Assembly (NCBI GenBank): GCA_009363875.1
Contig: CM018690.1
Coordinates: forward strand, 6,250,788-6,314,787
DNA: 64,000 nucleotides
Direction of reading: 5' to 3'
Source: Mikania micrantha
Lineage: Eukaryota; Streptophyta; Magnoliopsida; Asterales; Asteraceae
Position 1 is the stretch's first letter. Each line of letters starts with the position of its first letter. Below the pieces are notes generated by a model. That model did not search any database, was not told the origin of the DNA, and worked only from the letters and a program-made list of their open reading frames with translations. The translations under genes and the position numbers were made by a program. This document shows positions 47,007 to 59,062 of this stretch, piece by piece.

Positions 47007-50000
47007 GTTACGACCTGAGATTTTGTAATTTTTAATATTGATACATTATTTGATGATTATCACTGCAACTGGTATACATGTTTAGAACATATTATACGCG
47101 TAAACCATGGGAAGTTTAGTTGTAACTCAACTAAACAGAACCAGAGAGTTTATCGCAGTTATATTGTTGATGATTATGGATTTGGGTTGGAATGGAAAGG
47201 AACTGGGAGTTTGTTATGTTTTGGTTGCTAAACATAGTCAAGGACACAAGGTCATGGTTTATCGAAATAGCGGTGGGACGGTGTAGGGGAGGTTGCGATC
47301 TACCTCTGCATATGCCCTATACATATGCATATTTCGGTCTATCATGGATGTGTCAGTGATATGGTTTAGTGGGATTTGGATAAGGAATTTTAATATTAAA
47401 GACAATAAAATAATGAGAATAATATTACGCGATGGTGAGGTTACGAACATAGCATAATCGCGAATGTTATTTCAGAAACATTAACTTAATAATGTATTCG
47501 CGTGGGTGACGATTCACACGAATATAATTACTAAGAACAATATTCTGAAATGATATTCCATAAATCGTAAATCAAGTCGAAATACGATACAAGCGTCGAA
47601 TTCGCAAGGGTGACGATCTTTACGAATACGTACGCGAGTAACGCGTTTCGACGAGATAAGTAAATAATATCTAACGATGTTAAATTAATAAATGAAATAT
47701 AAAAACGTTTATTAGGAATCACAACTTAAAACGAATTCGAATAAATTTATTTATTAAAGAATTAATGTAACGATTTTGAAGCAAAACGGTTTTACGATAT
47801 AATTTTTATTCAAAAATGTTTTATGACACAACATTTATTAAAATCATCTTATTTAAAAATGAAATATAATTGTTTGAAACGTGTTATGTGTTAAATGTGT
47901 TTCACGTTAAAAAACCGAGCATAACCGAATATTTTATATAATTTATCGCGATAAAAACGAGACCGAGCACGTGGGGATAATACGCGTTATAAGAAAGAAA
48001 CATTCTTTCCTTTTTCCTCATTTCCATCTTCTTCCTTCTCTCTCTAAACAATAAAAAAGCACTCTCTCTCTCTACCTTCTCTCTAGTTTTTCTTCCTCGT
48101 CTCTCAATGGATTCGCGAGATCTCGGTGCCCAAGCGACCGCGTGATCGAGAGGAACAAGGGGATACGAAGAAAGCTTGAATTTGGGCGACTTTTCGAGGT
48201 AAATCTGAGGTTTCATATTCGGTTTTATTATAGGTCACGTACCCGTAGTTTACTAGTGTTGTAACCGATCGTAGAACTTGTAAAACATCAAAATGAGTTA
48301 TTATGTGAAAGTAGGATTGCTTGGTTCGAACCAGTAACAGAAAACACAAGAAATGATGATGATGAACAGCGGGTTGGTGGGAAAACCAGTCGAACGAACC
48401 TTCCTGGGTGACGAACCCTCATGGTAACCGAACCCCTTTGGCCACGAACCTATAGGTTGCCGCGACCCTTTGGGTGACGAACCCTTCGGCCGAACCTCTC
48501 TAAGCCCACGAACCTTAGCCTAGAACCGAACCTTCCTTTTTGGGGCTGGGCCGAACCTTGGTGATAGGCAACGAACCTTAGCTTATAATTTATTCTTCTT
48601 TAGCCGAACCAAGGGTTAATGGGAGGTAGGTTCGCTGAAAGCTAGGATGACAAAAACCTAAATATGTAATCCATGTTTAAGGATGATTTAAGAACATAAT
48701 GAAGAAGTAATTATGCATGCATGATGATTGTCAAGTTACCACCTTTTTCTATATGATATCAACTTTGAGTGATGAGACTTTGTATAATATGTACACCTAT
48801 GAAAATAATATAAATACCATCTTGTAAGTCTTAAATGTGATCTTTTTTATACAAAAACTAGGTTAAGGTGGACAATTAATTTATCATGCATGCATGCATC
48901 AAGGAATGTAGATACTTAAGTTTATAAGGATAAAATCTTTACAACTTATATAACTTAGAGATATTGTGCAAAAGGCTATCATGTATTGGATAACCAACAA
49001 TAACAAGTTTGAATTATCATTGTAGGATGAGAAATAAAATAAATTTGGTGTAGTAACTTAACCTAGAATAAATGAACTAGGTTAATGAAACACTAATTAT
49101 TTAAAAGTAAACACCTACGGATATACAATTGTGATAAAACACAAATACTTATAAATATGAAACACTATAATTACAGATTGTTGATTGGCTTCTGATTTTG
49201 TATACGCGAGCGCGCATTTCACGAAAACACAGATTCTCAGGACTCAGGTGAGTTCTCATAACCTCCCTTTCTTTTAAACTGTTTTGTTTTAAAACTCGGA
49301 GGTGAAACATGTATACCAATTTTATAAATATTATTTTGATAACACATGGATGTTACCTGTTTATCAATATGATATTCATATTATGGATTATCATTATTAT
49401 GGATTATCACTTATTACTATACATCCGTGTAACATTGTCATTGACTCCGGTCAATAACAATGATTACATGAATTGCCACTTGGATTATCACAACTCCGTG
49501 AAACATTGCCTTTGACCTTGGTTAATTGCATTGGTTTCATGTATTGTCACATGGTTAGCGACCACTCCATGGATCATGTTTTTAACTTATGTTAATTACA
49601 TAATGACCATGTATAGTCACAGATATTATTTGAGAATATTGATGTTGAGATTGCTTGAATGGTTATGTGTTTGATTATCTATTATTGACTATGATTATCT
49701 CTGATTGTCTATGACTGAATTGATATGTGATTATGTGATTGTTTATGTGTTTGATTGGTTGTGTTGGGATATGTATTGGATTGTCACGCAGGTACTCTTG
49801 TGGATCTTCTCAGATACACTATAAGTTTTTATACTCATTTTTCTAAAACTCTTTTCAAACACAAACCTTTCTACTCATTTTATAAAATCCTTTTAAGTAT
49901 AAAAACTTATGATTACTCACCAACTACCTCGTAGTTGACACTTGATTTCTTACATGTTTCAGGTGATGAAGCTAAGTAGGATGAGAAGGATGGTCTCTCA

Positions 50001-50252
50001 TATTTTGGACATCATCATATAGGATCTCGGACTTATCTAAATAACTAAATATCTGGCGATTAGAATTTAGTTAGATAGCTAAATCTCTTTTGTAATTGTT
50101 GTAACTATTTCATGATGAACATGATTTTTGTGTAATTAATTTGGTTGAATGAATGTTATATGATGATTTGATTTAGATGCCCACGAGCTTTTGAACAATC
50201 TACACATCCCTCGTGGCATCCCGACGTTTCCGCCATCGGTCGGGGTGTTACA

Positions 50253-50890
50253 ATGAGTTGTTGTCGGTCAATCAGAAAGGGCTAACAGTTTCTCAATATT
50301 TTCACAAGGTGAAGAGTTTGTGCAAGGAGATCGGTGAACTTGATCCATAGTCAAGGATTAGTGATGCACGTATGAAGCGCATCATAATTCATGGGTTGAA
50401 ATCTGAATATCACAGCTTTGTGACGGTGGTTCAGGGCTGGAAAAATCAACCCACAATTGTTGAGTTTGAAAATCTCTTGTCAAGTCAGGAGTCCCTAACC
50501 AAACAAATGGCAGGAGTGGATTTAAAGCAAGAAAGTGAAGCCTTATATGCAGAGAAGAAACAAAATTTTAAAACAAAGAATAGTTCTCGTGTTAACAAAG
50601 GTTATGATCGGTCCAAGTATCAAAATGGAGATAAACGGTGGAGACCCAATGATCAAGTTGGAGATAACCGGTGGAGATCCAATGATCAAGATGGAGATAA
50701 ACGGTGGAGATCCTATGAAAAAGGTGCGGAAGCAGTGACAAGAGACACCGACAAGGTAATAAAAAATTCTCTTTCAAATGTTACAACTGTGGGGAAAGAG
50801 ACCACATAGCCAGAAATTGTTCCATACCGCAAAAAGAAGGCAACGCAGCTACCGCAGTCCCTGAAGAATCTGCTTGGGATGCCGAAGCTT
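50253..50890 (+). pseudogene. gag: Copia gag, C-terminal part (element E)
   Basis: Continues the gag frame from 33516: ELLSVNQKGLTVSQYFHKVKSLCKEIGEL, a TAG (about 50348), then RMKRIIIHGLKSEYHSFVTVVQGW. 50627-50725 holds three 33-base repeats encoding (G)DKRWR-type units. The frame then shifts by one in the A-run near 50755-50766, and the zinc knuckle CYNCGERDHIARNC is in the next frame. Broken by one stop and one frameshift. Confidence 0.8.
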
Positions 50891-52060
50891 TTATGGCTCA
50901 AGTTGAGGAAGACATGGCTTTAGCAACTGAAACCCAGTCTCAATCCAACAAGCTTGATGACTGGATTGTTGATTCTGGGTGCTCAAACCACATGACTGGG
51001 GATAAAGATAGGATCTCTAATCCAGTTCGTTATGGAGGAAGCAAATATGTGGTCATTGCTGATAACTCACATTATCAAATTGAGCACATAGGTGATGTTA
51101 TGTTTGGCACTAATAACAGAAAACAAAAGCTCACCTTGAATGATGTATATCACGTGCCAGGTATGCGTAAGAATTTATTTTATGTGCCACAAATAACTTC
51201 CACAGGGAAGTATATAGTTTTTGGTCCAAATGATGTTCAAATTTATAATGAATTTGTGACCCCATCTAAACCAGTTTTAAGTGGTGAGAGAAGAAACACA
51301 ATGTATGTCTTGTCAGCTGAATCGGCTTACGTAGAATAAACAAAAGGGACTCAAAATTCAGATATGTGGCACTCAAGGCTAGGGCATGTAGCCTATGACA
51401 AGTTAAGTTTGATGATTAAAAAAAACCTAGTTGTTGGCTTACCATAGCTAGAAGTAAAAAAAGGTGTTATATGCCCCGGGTGTCAGTATGGTAAGTCACA
51501 CCAGCAACCCTTTCATGCATCATCTTACAAGTCATCGTCCCCCCTTGAACTCATTCATAGTGATGTGTTTGGCCCGATGAAACAAGCTTCAGTTGGGGGA
51601 ATGAAATATATGATCACGTTTATTGATGATTTCTCGCGGTATGTCTGGGTGTTTTTCATGAAGGAGAAATCTGAGGCACTCGAAAAGTTTAAGTTGTTTC
51701 GGTCAAAAGCTGAAAGAGATACCGGTTTAGAAGTTAAGAATTTCCGATCAGACAATGGTGGTGAATACATGTCAAAGGCGTTCTCTGACTTCTGAATTCA
51801 CACAAGATAAAAAGGCAGCTAACTTGTCCCAATACACCACAACAGAACGGGGTATCGGAGAGGAAGAACCGACATTTATCGGAGGTTTCGGGCTGCATGC
51901 TACATGACAAAAATGTTTCGGGTCGGTTCTGGCCGGAGGCTATGCATTCTGCAGCATTCGTGGTTAACAGAATTCCACAACAGAACCTTGATTACAAGTC
52001 ACCTTATGAAAAGTCATACAACGGAACTATTGCAAAAAAATGTGGCTATCAATCTGTCCT
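50891..52060 (+). pseudogene. pol: Copia pol, protease and partial integrase (element E)
   Basis: 50893-51336 has the protease WIVDSGCSNHMTGD (active site DSG) and the linker to integrase. After TAA 51337-51339 the frame continues with the GAG-pre-integrase motif MWHSRLGHVAYDKL, CPGCQYGKSH, and the integrase core ITFIDDFSRYVWVFF and FRSDNGGEYMS. A TGA follows at 51795, and there are further stops and frame changes, the last readable piece (LTEFHNRTLITSHLMKSH-like) ending near 52030. RT and RNase H are missing. Copia order (protease-integrase before RT) is clear. Confidence 0.75.
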
Positions 52061-52423
52061 CAAATAATAAACCAAACTATTGCAAAAAAATGTGGCACTC
52101 CCAAAGAATAGAGACACAAACATAAGCACGTGGCACTCCCAAATAATAGAGATGCAAACATAAGCACGTGATGCTAAAAATCGTAGAATGAGAATAATAA
52201 AAAAGACTATTGCATTTATTAAATCTTTCATAAAGAAATACAGACATAACACTGACAAATAAAACGAAAAAAACATTGTTTCATTATTTATATTATTTAA
52301 CAGCTACTATTATTTAGTTAATACCATTATTTAATTATGATATCAAAGTAAAGGAGAAAATGCTATAGGCAATAATTGAACCACCCAACTTGACTAAAAG
52401 AAAACATAAACTTATAACACAAG
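52061..52423. other. AT-rich junction region with short direct repeats
   Basis: ACTATTGCAAAAAAATGTGGC occurs twice (52028 and 52078), and the GCACGTGGCACTCCCAAA.AATAGAGA.. unit is repeated near 52090-52170. These duplications lie where the copia remnant ends. No gene seen. Confidence 0.45.
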
Positions 52424-53166
52424 TAGGGATATCCGCAGTGCGGTTCGGTCGGTTTTGCAATAATGTTCAAACCAAACCATTAATTGCGTTTCAAAAAATG
52501 ACAAACCAAACCGACCATGTAAGTTGTGTAAACCAAGCCAACTGGCATGGTTGGTTTGGTTTGTCATTTTTTGAAACACAATTAATGGTTTGGTTTGAAC
52601 ATAAGTTGTGTAAACCAAGCCAACTGGCATGGACGGTTTCACGGTTTTACGGTTCGGTTTTTGCGGTTTTACGGTTTTTTTAAGAACAATAAAGAAATTT
52701 AATATAATGATGCAAAAGATCATAATTCATTTCAAATTCAAATTCAAAAGTCAAAAACCATAATCTTAAGGCAACCATTATCAAAATAGCAAAACTAATC
52801 TAAAAAGAGTGATGAATAAACTTTGATTGAACATGATATTCTAAATCAGTAATGTTATCATCATACTTTTTTATTTTAATACAGACTCTGAGCCAAAAAT
52901 AAAGAGAATAGAGACTAAAGTGACAAGAGAAATAAAAGACGTCAATTTAGGTTTTTAAATAATTTATATATATATATATATATATAAACGGTTTGTGCGG
53001 TTTATATGGTTTAGAAAAAATGCAAACCATAAAACACACTGAACCACACGGTTTTTAGAATACTTGAACCATAAACCGTACCATCAAGTTCAAAAATCGA
53101 CCAAACCGACTAATTATTGTCTTCGGTCCGGTCGGGTTTAAACGGTTTGGTCGATGGACAACCCTA
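52424..53166. mobile_element. hAT-like non-autonomous element with internal hairpin
   Basis: Begins TAGGGATATCCGCAGTGCGG and ends GGTCGATGGACAACCCTA; the ends match as an imperfect inverted repeat (TAGGG..N..CC) and the interior is full of GGTTTGGT/ACCAAACC and CGGTTTTACGG words, as in many plant hAT miniature elements. 52463-52603 folds as a hairpin with ~57-base arms and a 26-base loop; the loop sequence TAAGTTGTGTAAACCAAGCC is repeated once more just outside the arm. The flanking octamers do not match well, so the ends are uncertain. Confidence 0.5.
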
Positions 53167-54263
53167 CTAGCAAGGTATGTCTTATTTTGCAATACACTGT
53201 CTTTTTATTTATCGATGATTATTTTTAAATTAGTTTTACTCTTCACATGACATTTCTTTTTTGTGTATAACTGTATATACACTATAATAGTATAATCCAT
53301 GCAGCCATTACATTTTCTAATTTCAACATAAAATATAACAAAAAATTAAAAAGAAATTAGTCAGTTAGACTTTTAAAGTACATAAATAAAAAACACCTTT
53401 CGCCAATATATTTGAAAATATATAAAAAAGAGAGAAACTGCACATAAAATTTTTTTGGCAAATTTTAGTGCTTAATTTTATTTTTTATTTTTCCAGCAAT
53501 CAAAAAAATATAATTAATTGGTTTTCTTTTATAGTTGTACAAATCCAAGTGATTAAATAAATTTTATAAGTTTGAATGTGCAATTATAAACTTAAAGACA
53601 CTACACTTTTATATATTTTGTATTTTTTTATACTAATAAAAAAAATAAATTGAATGAGTACCACTTTTATAAAATACCCTTCAACTAATTTTCTAGTTTT
53701 TGTTTTATTAAATAGATCTTTCATATTACATAGTAATTATATATCTATATGTTTTTCAAATAAAAAACTATTTCTTAATATATTACGAAAAGATCTAAAA
53801 ATGAAAAGCACAAGCTTTTAAAAAACAAAATTATTATAAAATATCTTTTTATAATTTATATTAAAATATAGTTTTATTAATCAAAGTATTAACTTATGTG
53901 CAATTCTAATAATATTTATATTAAAATATCTTTTTATTATTTCTATATTTTTATCATTAATATTTATTATTTTTTTATATATATCGTCTAATATGCGGTA
54001 CCAACCTAGTACAAAAATAAAAAAGTATACACCAGACTTCGATTATGTGTAAACCACAAAACTAAAATTATAAAGTTGAGATTTTTATTAAATAAACCTA
54101 CAAATATCGTTTTTATGATTGAACATGAAGACCAACTTCACATTGACGATCATGATGCACCAATGTTATGGTTGTTATTTAATTTTAGTTAACGACTAAT
54201 TAAAAAAAAAAAAACGAAGTATTGTTACTATATAATAGCTCATTCATCGTAGTCTTTGTATTG
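53167..54263. other. AT-rich intergenic stretch downstream of the DR/GY-rich gene
   Basis: No gene, RNA or defined repeat seen. Very A/T-rich with many poly-A and poly-T runs. Confidence 0.4.
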
Positions 54264-57200
54264 TTAATACCGATTCCTCCTTGGCCTGTCATTATCTTCA
54301 TCATCGTCATCCCCCTATATTAATGTTGATGAATATTAGTTTATTATATACATGACAATCTTGACCTATAACAAGATAAATAGATTGAACTGGAAAAATA
54401 ATTATTGCATTTTGGGTTGAAATGAGTAACATTATGACATAGTATGGACTGAGATAGGTAACACCTTAACACAAATCGAGTCAAAATGTTCAACTTATAA
54501 AGTATGTGAACATAATTGATTTCAATGGTTAAAAATAATCAATAATTATCTAATGAGAAAATCATTAAAAATTATTCAAATAAACTATTTTTTTTCAACT
54601 TGAGCGAAATTGATATATATATTTTTAAAACGACCCGTTTAAACCTGAACGGATTTTGCTTAAAACTCGTCTTGTCCCACATCCATCCTAATCCACTTCC
54701 GTTCTAACCTGTTATCCAACTCAGCCTAACTGGCATGGTATATTATATTAAATGGCACATATGAAGGCTGGTTTTGGGCATGAGTAATGAGGAAAATACA
54801 ACGCATGCAGTCGACCATGTGGCGCTCTAATGTCCTGGCTTCTTACCAATGTTCACTACAATAGTAAAGGTCTTTGACGATCATTTTGCAGAGATTTTTA
54901 GTAACCAGACGCTGTGACTAATAAGTTTGTCGCCATATTTTTTTCGTATAGGTTTCAACGATCTGTCATAACACGCACTACAAGAAAAGCCAACTAAGGG
55001 GACAAAGGCTACAGCGAGCCAAAATGTCGTTCCTATAGAAAAGTTGTCACACAACTAAGGGGACAAACGCTACAACTAAGGTAATTTCGAAAAAGTTTTT
55101 TCTTTTTTTTTTTAATTAATGGACAGAATAAAAATAAATCAAAAAAGAAAAGTTGTTAGACACCCATAGCGACGACTTGTCGTCGCTACTACCTACTCTA
55201 TAAGGACGACGGTTTCAGCGACGATTTGCCTTGGCAAAAGCGACTAACCTATAGAGACGACATAGTGGCGGCGACATGTCGTCGCTATAGATTATAGCGA
55301 CGATTTTCAAGGTCTATTGCGACGACTTTTGTCGTCGCTATTGGTGACTTTCGGTGTAGTGACGTGTTGTTTCTATATTTTCATTTTGTCATCGTCATGA
55401 AATACTTCTATTAAAATCATATAATATTATATAATATTTTTTAACACAAAAAATACAATATTAATAAATTACTTATTATACTATATAATTAAAAACCAAC
55501 TCAAAAGGAATAGTAAAATTTTGATATTTTATTATATATATAATTAAAAACTTCTGATATTTTATTATATGTATAATTAAATGAAAATAAATAGTAATAA
55601 CTAATATATATATTGAAAAAAAAATGGTTTGTAAAATTGAGTAATAAATCTCTTAAATCACCAGAAGTTTTTTTTAACTTTAAAAGTTAGTAAACAGAAA
55701 TAAGGGCATAAATTTAAGAGATTTGCTTAACTATTTGTTTTTTATTAAATTTGAGAAATTTGATTGGATATTTCTGTTTTTGTTTTAATTCAACCGATTG
55801 ACTGCTGTTGAAAAAGATTCTGTGAGTAATTTTTTTCTATTATTTTTGTAACATATTTGTGTGGATTTTATATGATTTTATGTTTTTATGAAAAAATTGT
55901 AAAGAGACTGTGATTAAAAATTTGATTTTGCTACGTAATTTATGTTTCTGCAAATGATATATAATACCCGTTATCGGGAGTGTACTGTGATAACCCGCCG
56001 CAACGCGCGGGATAGGAAAAACCTAGTTATACATAACAACGATAACTTTTCAAAATCTTGTGAGTGGATTTTGATCTTATTTTTTTTCCTTCAAAATTTA
56101 GAACCTTTTTATGGACTTAATTGACTTTTCAATAATTATTTTTAGCATTAATGTTTCATAACCGGATCAGACATCGAACCGTACGTCTTACTCATTGCTG
56201 GTCAGACCGGTTGAACCGGATGGCATAATAAATATATAAAATATTCCAAAAAAATTATAGAATTATAAACATATCTAAACAAACATAATTAATGTTTAAA
56301 CTAACATAATCATGTTGAAAAATATAGGGTTTGGTTTTACTATTTCATCCTTTTAGTTAAAAAAACTGAAAATCGATCCAACCAATGAAACGGTTCCCGA
56401 TCCGACCGGTGACTCAGCCCAACCGGCCGGTTTGCTTGAAGCCGGTTCACATGCTCACTTTGGGCCGGCCTGACCGGTTCCGAAAACCCTAATTTTGAGG
56501 TTATTGAAATTTTAATATGTTTATTTTGAAATTTTAATATGTCTACAAGGTCTAAATTGAAGTCTAAAACTGAAACGAACAATGAATATTTCGGTAAAAA
56601 CTTGTTCGAAGACGATTATTTTGTTAATTTTTCCGATTTCCTTTTGTATTGCTAAGCTATGGTCCATCCTAATCCTGGAAGACTTTGGAATCTACATTAA
56701 AAAATGTGTTGATGAAAGTATGAAACTCACGTAATTCTTGCGACCACGATAGCCATCGTTATCATCATCATCATCATCGTTATCATTGTTCCTACCATAC
56801 CTTGGCCTCCGGTCATCATCATCATTCCGATGGCCATGCCTAGCTCTCCGGTCATCATCACCATCATCATTCCGCCTTCCATACATATTTCTCCGACTAC
56901 CACCATCATCGTCATTCCGCCTGCCATACATATTTCTGTCATTATCAACATCATCATTACGCATGTCATACGTAGGCCTCCGATTACTACCATCATCATT
57001 CCTCCCATAAGTATGATCGGAATGCCCATAAGTTTTCCGTCCACCACCTGCATAACCTTCTTCATTACCCTCTGTTTCGTTCCTGCGAGGGTGCCCGGAC
57101 CCATACTCGGAACCATACCCGCCCGAACCATGTTCGGGCCTACGCCCATACCCGGACGTGGGCTCATCATCATTCCTCTTTCCATAACCCGACCCACCAC

Positions 57201-57381
57201 CGCGTCCGGAAGCGGAAGCGGAGGGACGGTAGCATGTTTCATCAGATGGTGGAAGAGGGCGGCCGTAGGTTAGAGCGATGTCGTAACCGCCACCGTATGG
57301 GGTTGGATCATGCTCGTCAAAATCGTCGACGTCTTCATCCTCGTTGGGATTGAAGCGGTGGCCTTTCGGGTAGTACGACAT
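54264..57381 (-). CDS. Tyr/Gly/Asp/Arg-rich protein of the At5g39570 (PLDRP1) type, two exons
   Basis: Exon 1 56731-57381 starts at the second ATG of its frame (MSYYPKGHRFNPNEDED) and ends at a strong GTGAGT donor; exon 2 54264-54314 (GDDDDEDNDRPRRNRY) follows an AATATAG acceptor and ends with TAA. Both are in phase 0, total 233 aa. The block VDDFDEHDPTPYGGGYD and YGRPLPPSDETCY match the N-terminus of Arabidopsis At5g39570-type proteins (a phospholipase D-alpha-1-regulated protein is described for that gene). The rest is low-complexity with YGRRNDDD-like repeats, hydrophilic and probably disordered. The 2416-base intron contains a CACTA miniature element. No signal peptide or membrane segment. 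Role here unknown. Confidence 0.8.
54976..55361. mobile_element. CACTA-type miniature element in the intron
   Basis: 386 bp with terminal CACTACAAGAAAA and TTTCGGTGTAGTG, flanked by the 3-base duplication ACG (54973-54975 and 55362-55364), which is the CACTA hallmark. The subterminal parts are packed with palindromes of GCGACGACTTGTCGTCGCT type (about 55168-55340). No transposase, so it is non-autonomous. Confidence 0.85.
56150..56500. repeat. ACCGGTTC-rich repeat in the intron
   Basis: Contains several CCGGTT(G/C)AACCGG and GACCGGTT words over about 300 bases, a texture seen in plant hAT-like repeats. I cannot define its ends. Confidence 0.3.
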
Positions 57382-57736
57382 GATCACTTGGATGCTTAAT
57401 TATGATAAGGTTTGTGGTGTGTGTGTATGCATATATATATATACACATGCGCTAATGTGAAGGTGTAACGAATTCGTTTTGTTTTGAGATTGTAGAACTA
57501 CTAACCACCAGTCGATTACCAACTAACTAACGATTTTTTTGGGTCGTTCTGTCTGTTTTATTTATTTATTTTTTATTTTTCGTGGTGGAGATATTACGCG
57601 TCCCTAAAATTATGAAATGTTTCACCGTCTCGTTTATTTATTTTTAACACTAAACATATATACACTCACTTCATCTGTTTGTAGTAAATAGGGGCAGTAC
57701 CACAAAGATGGGTCATCAATCACGCACCATAATGGA
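57382..57736 (-). promoter_or_regulatory. Upstream region of the DR/GY-rich gene
   Basis: A TATATATATATA tract lies 50-60 bases upstream of the ATG (about 57430-57443) and is the likely TATA region. Otherwise AT-rich; no further motif is recognised before the hAT-type element. Confidence 0.4.
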
Positions 57737-58183
57737 TAGTCTTGTAACCGAACCTAACAATTCATGAACTTTTCGTAAACTATTCGGCAGAAAGTTCGTT
57801 TATTTTCGTTTATTTAGTTCATGAACTGTTTAGTTATGTTCGTTTATTTGTGTTCGTTTAACTAATCAAATTTATGGATGATATTTATTTACATTTAAGA
57901 GACATGTCGTTTGAGTTCGTTTGTGCTTGTTCAATTGTGTTTGTTTATGTTTGTTCAATTGTGTTCGTTTACACTTGTTCAATTATGTTTGTTCGTTTAT
58001 TTTGGTTCGTTTGTGTTTATTTATGTTCATGAACAATTCATTTAATTTTCTAACAAACAAATACAGACGAACATGAAAACATTCATTTTCTTAATAAACG
58101 AACCCGAACACAAAATTCAAGTTAGTTAAGGTGTTAATGTTTGTGTTCGTGTTCGTGTTCGTTCGGTTCGTTTACAGGCCTAA
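57737..58183. mobile_element. hAT-type miniature element with 8-base duplication
   Basis: 447 bp, starting TAGTCTTGTAACCGAACC and ending GGTTCGTTTACAGGCCTA, which pair as an imperfect terminal inverted repeat. The sides are ATAATGGA (57729-57736) and ATAATTGA (58184-58191), an octamer differing at one base, as in hAT insertions. The interior is full of GTTCGTTTATTTGTGTTCG-like words. Non-autonomous. Confidence 0.75.
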
Positions 58184-59009
58184 TAATTGATATTTTTCAT
58201 ATATAAAAATTATGGTTTTTAAGAAATAGACAAGTTGGATCACTTATTTGTAGTTACATGATAGTGAACCTTATGACAGCCCTTTGACAAATAAAATCTG
58301 GATTTGAACCTACACCTTTAACAACTGTCCGGATATTATCTAAATAACAAAATATGAAAGCATTGGATCTTGGGTTACATTCGGTCCGATTAAGATTGAT
58401 GCTGCTGAATGCTAAGAACCCGAGATGATGATTATCAATAGGTGATATAATTGATATATTTCTATAAAATTAGTCAACTTCACGGCCCAACCTGTGTGGC
58501 CTGCTCCAGGCCCAACAGAAGGGTTCAAGGCCGATTGGACATTTTCAAGAGTAAAGACTAAAGAGATGACAAAATGGCTCGTAACTTGTCAAGGTTGGTC
58601 ATGTCACAATTCAATGTTTCTAAAAGGGTTGTATGACTATCGTGATACAAAAGCAATATTAAAGTTCGAGACTAATTCTATTAACCCACGATATAGGAAA
58701 GGGTTTATAAGAAAAAAACCTTTATTTTGTATAAAACCAAAAAAACTAAAGATCATGATAAAAAACAAAAGATTTGAGTTGATATTGTCAAAGTTATTCC
58801 CTATGTATATAGACATATACATGTGTATATACACCAATCAATTTTTTTTTAAAAAAATCATGATTATTTATTATAAGGTTAGAAATGATATAAGTAAATA
58901 AGAATTTAATAAAGATATTTAAATCATAAAGTTACGTATATGTAACTGACGAAGTTACGTATGTAACCTATAAAGTTGCATATACGCACCTCATATATGT
59001 AGCATACAA

Positions 59010-59062
<53 letters not shown>

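Larger units (their letters stand above)
33517..50252 (+). mobile_element. Solo LTR F, itself split by element D
   Basis: The two pieces 33517-33570 and 47012-50252 add up to about 3.3 kb. It begins TGTAACATCAC and ends GGTCGGGGTGTTACA, and is flanked by perfect ATGAG duplications (33512-33516 and 50253-50257). It has no internal genes, so it is a solo LTR related to those of D and G. It shares with them the ...CATATGCCCTATACATATGC segment near 47320, the GAACC array (48392-48640) and the terminal bases. Open frames within it (for example 47902-48216 minus) are non-coding. Confidence 0.8.
28015..52060 (+). mobile_element. Element E: Ty1/copia retrotransposon, split by nested insertions
   Basis: Pieces of one element remain: 5' LTR (about 28015-28203 plus 33070-33153), primer-binding site (33156-33167), gag start (33181-33516) and, after the insertions, gag end, protease and integrase (50253 to about 52060). 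The gag frame joins exactly across the 16.7-kb insertion F once the ATGAG duplication is removed. The element ends truncated inside the integrase; RT, RNase H and 3' LTR are missing. The LTR start at 28015 (TGTTTA, against TTAACA at the LTR end) is a guess. Confidence 0.75.

Noticed and set aside
49309..49515. 68-codon open frame
   Set aside because: Inside solo LTR F, no family signature.
52390..52723. Open frames on both strands rich in Q-T-N
   Set aside because: Produced by the hairpin and GGTTTGGT repeats of the hAT-like element.
56727..57273. Met/Ile-rich open frames overlapping exon 1 in other frames
   Set aside because: Shadows of the GAT/GAC-rich coding repeats of the DR/GY-rich gene on both strands.
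58494..58901. 135-codon open frame
   Set aside because: Lysine/isoleucine-rich, no known domain, extends through poly-A/T sequence; probably chance.
59014..59060. Possible TATA box of the FRS gene
   Set aside because: Simple TA microsatellite about 300 bases from the start codon; no evidence of promoter use.
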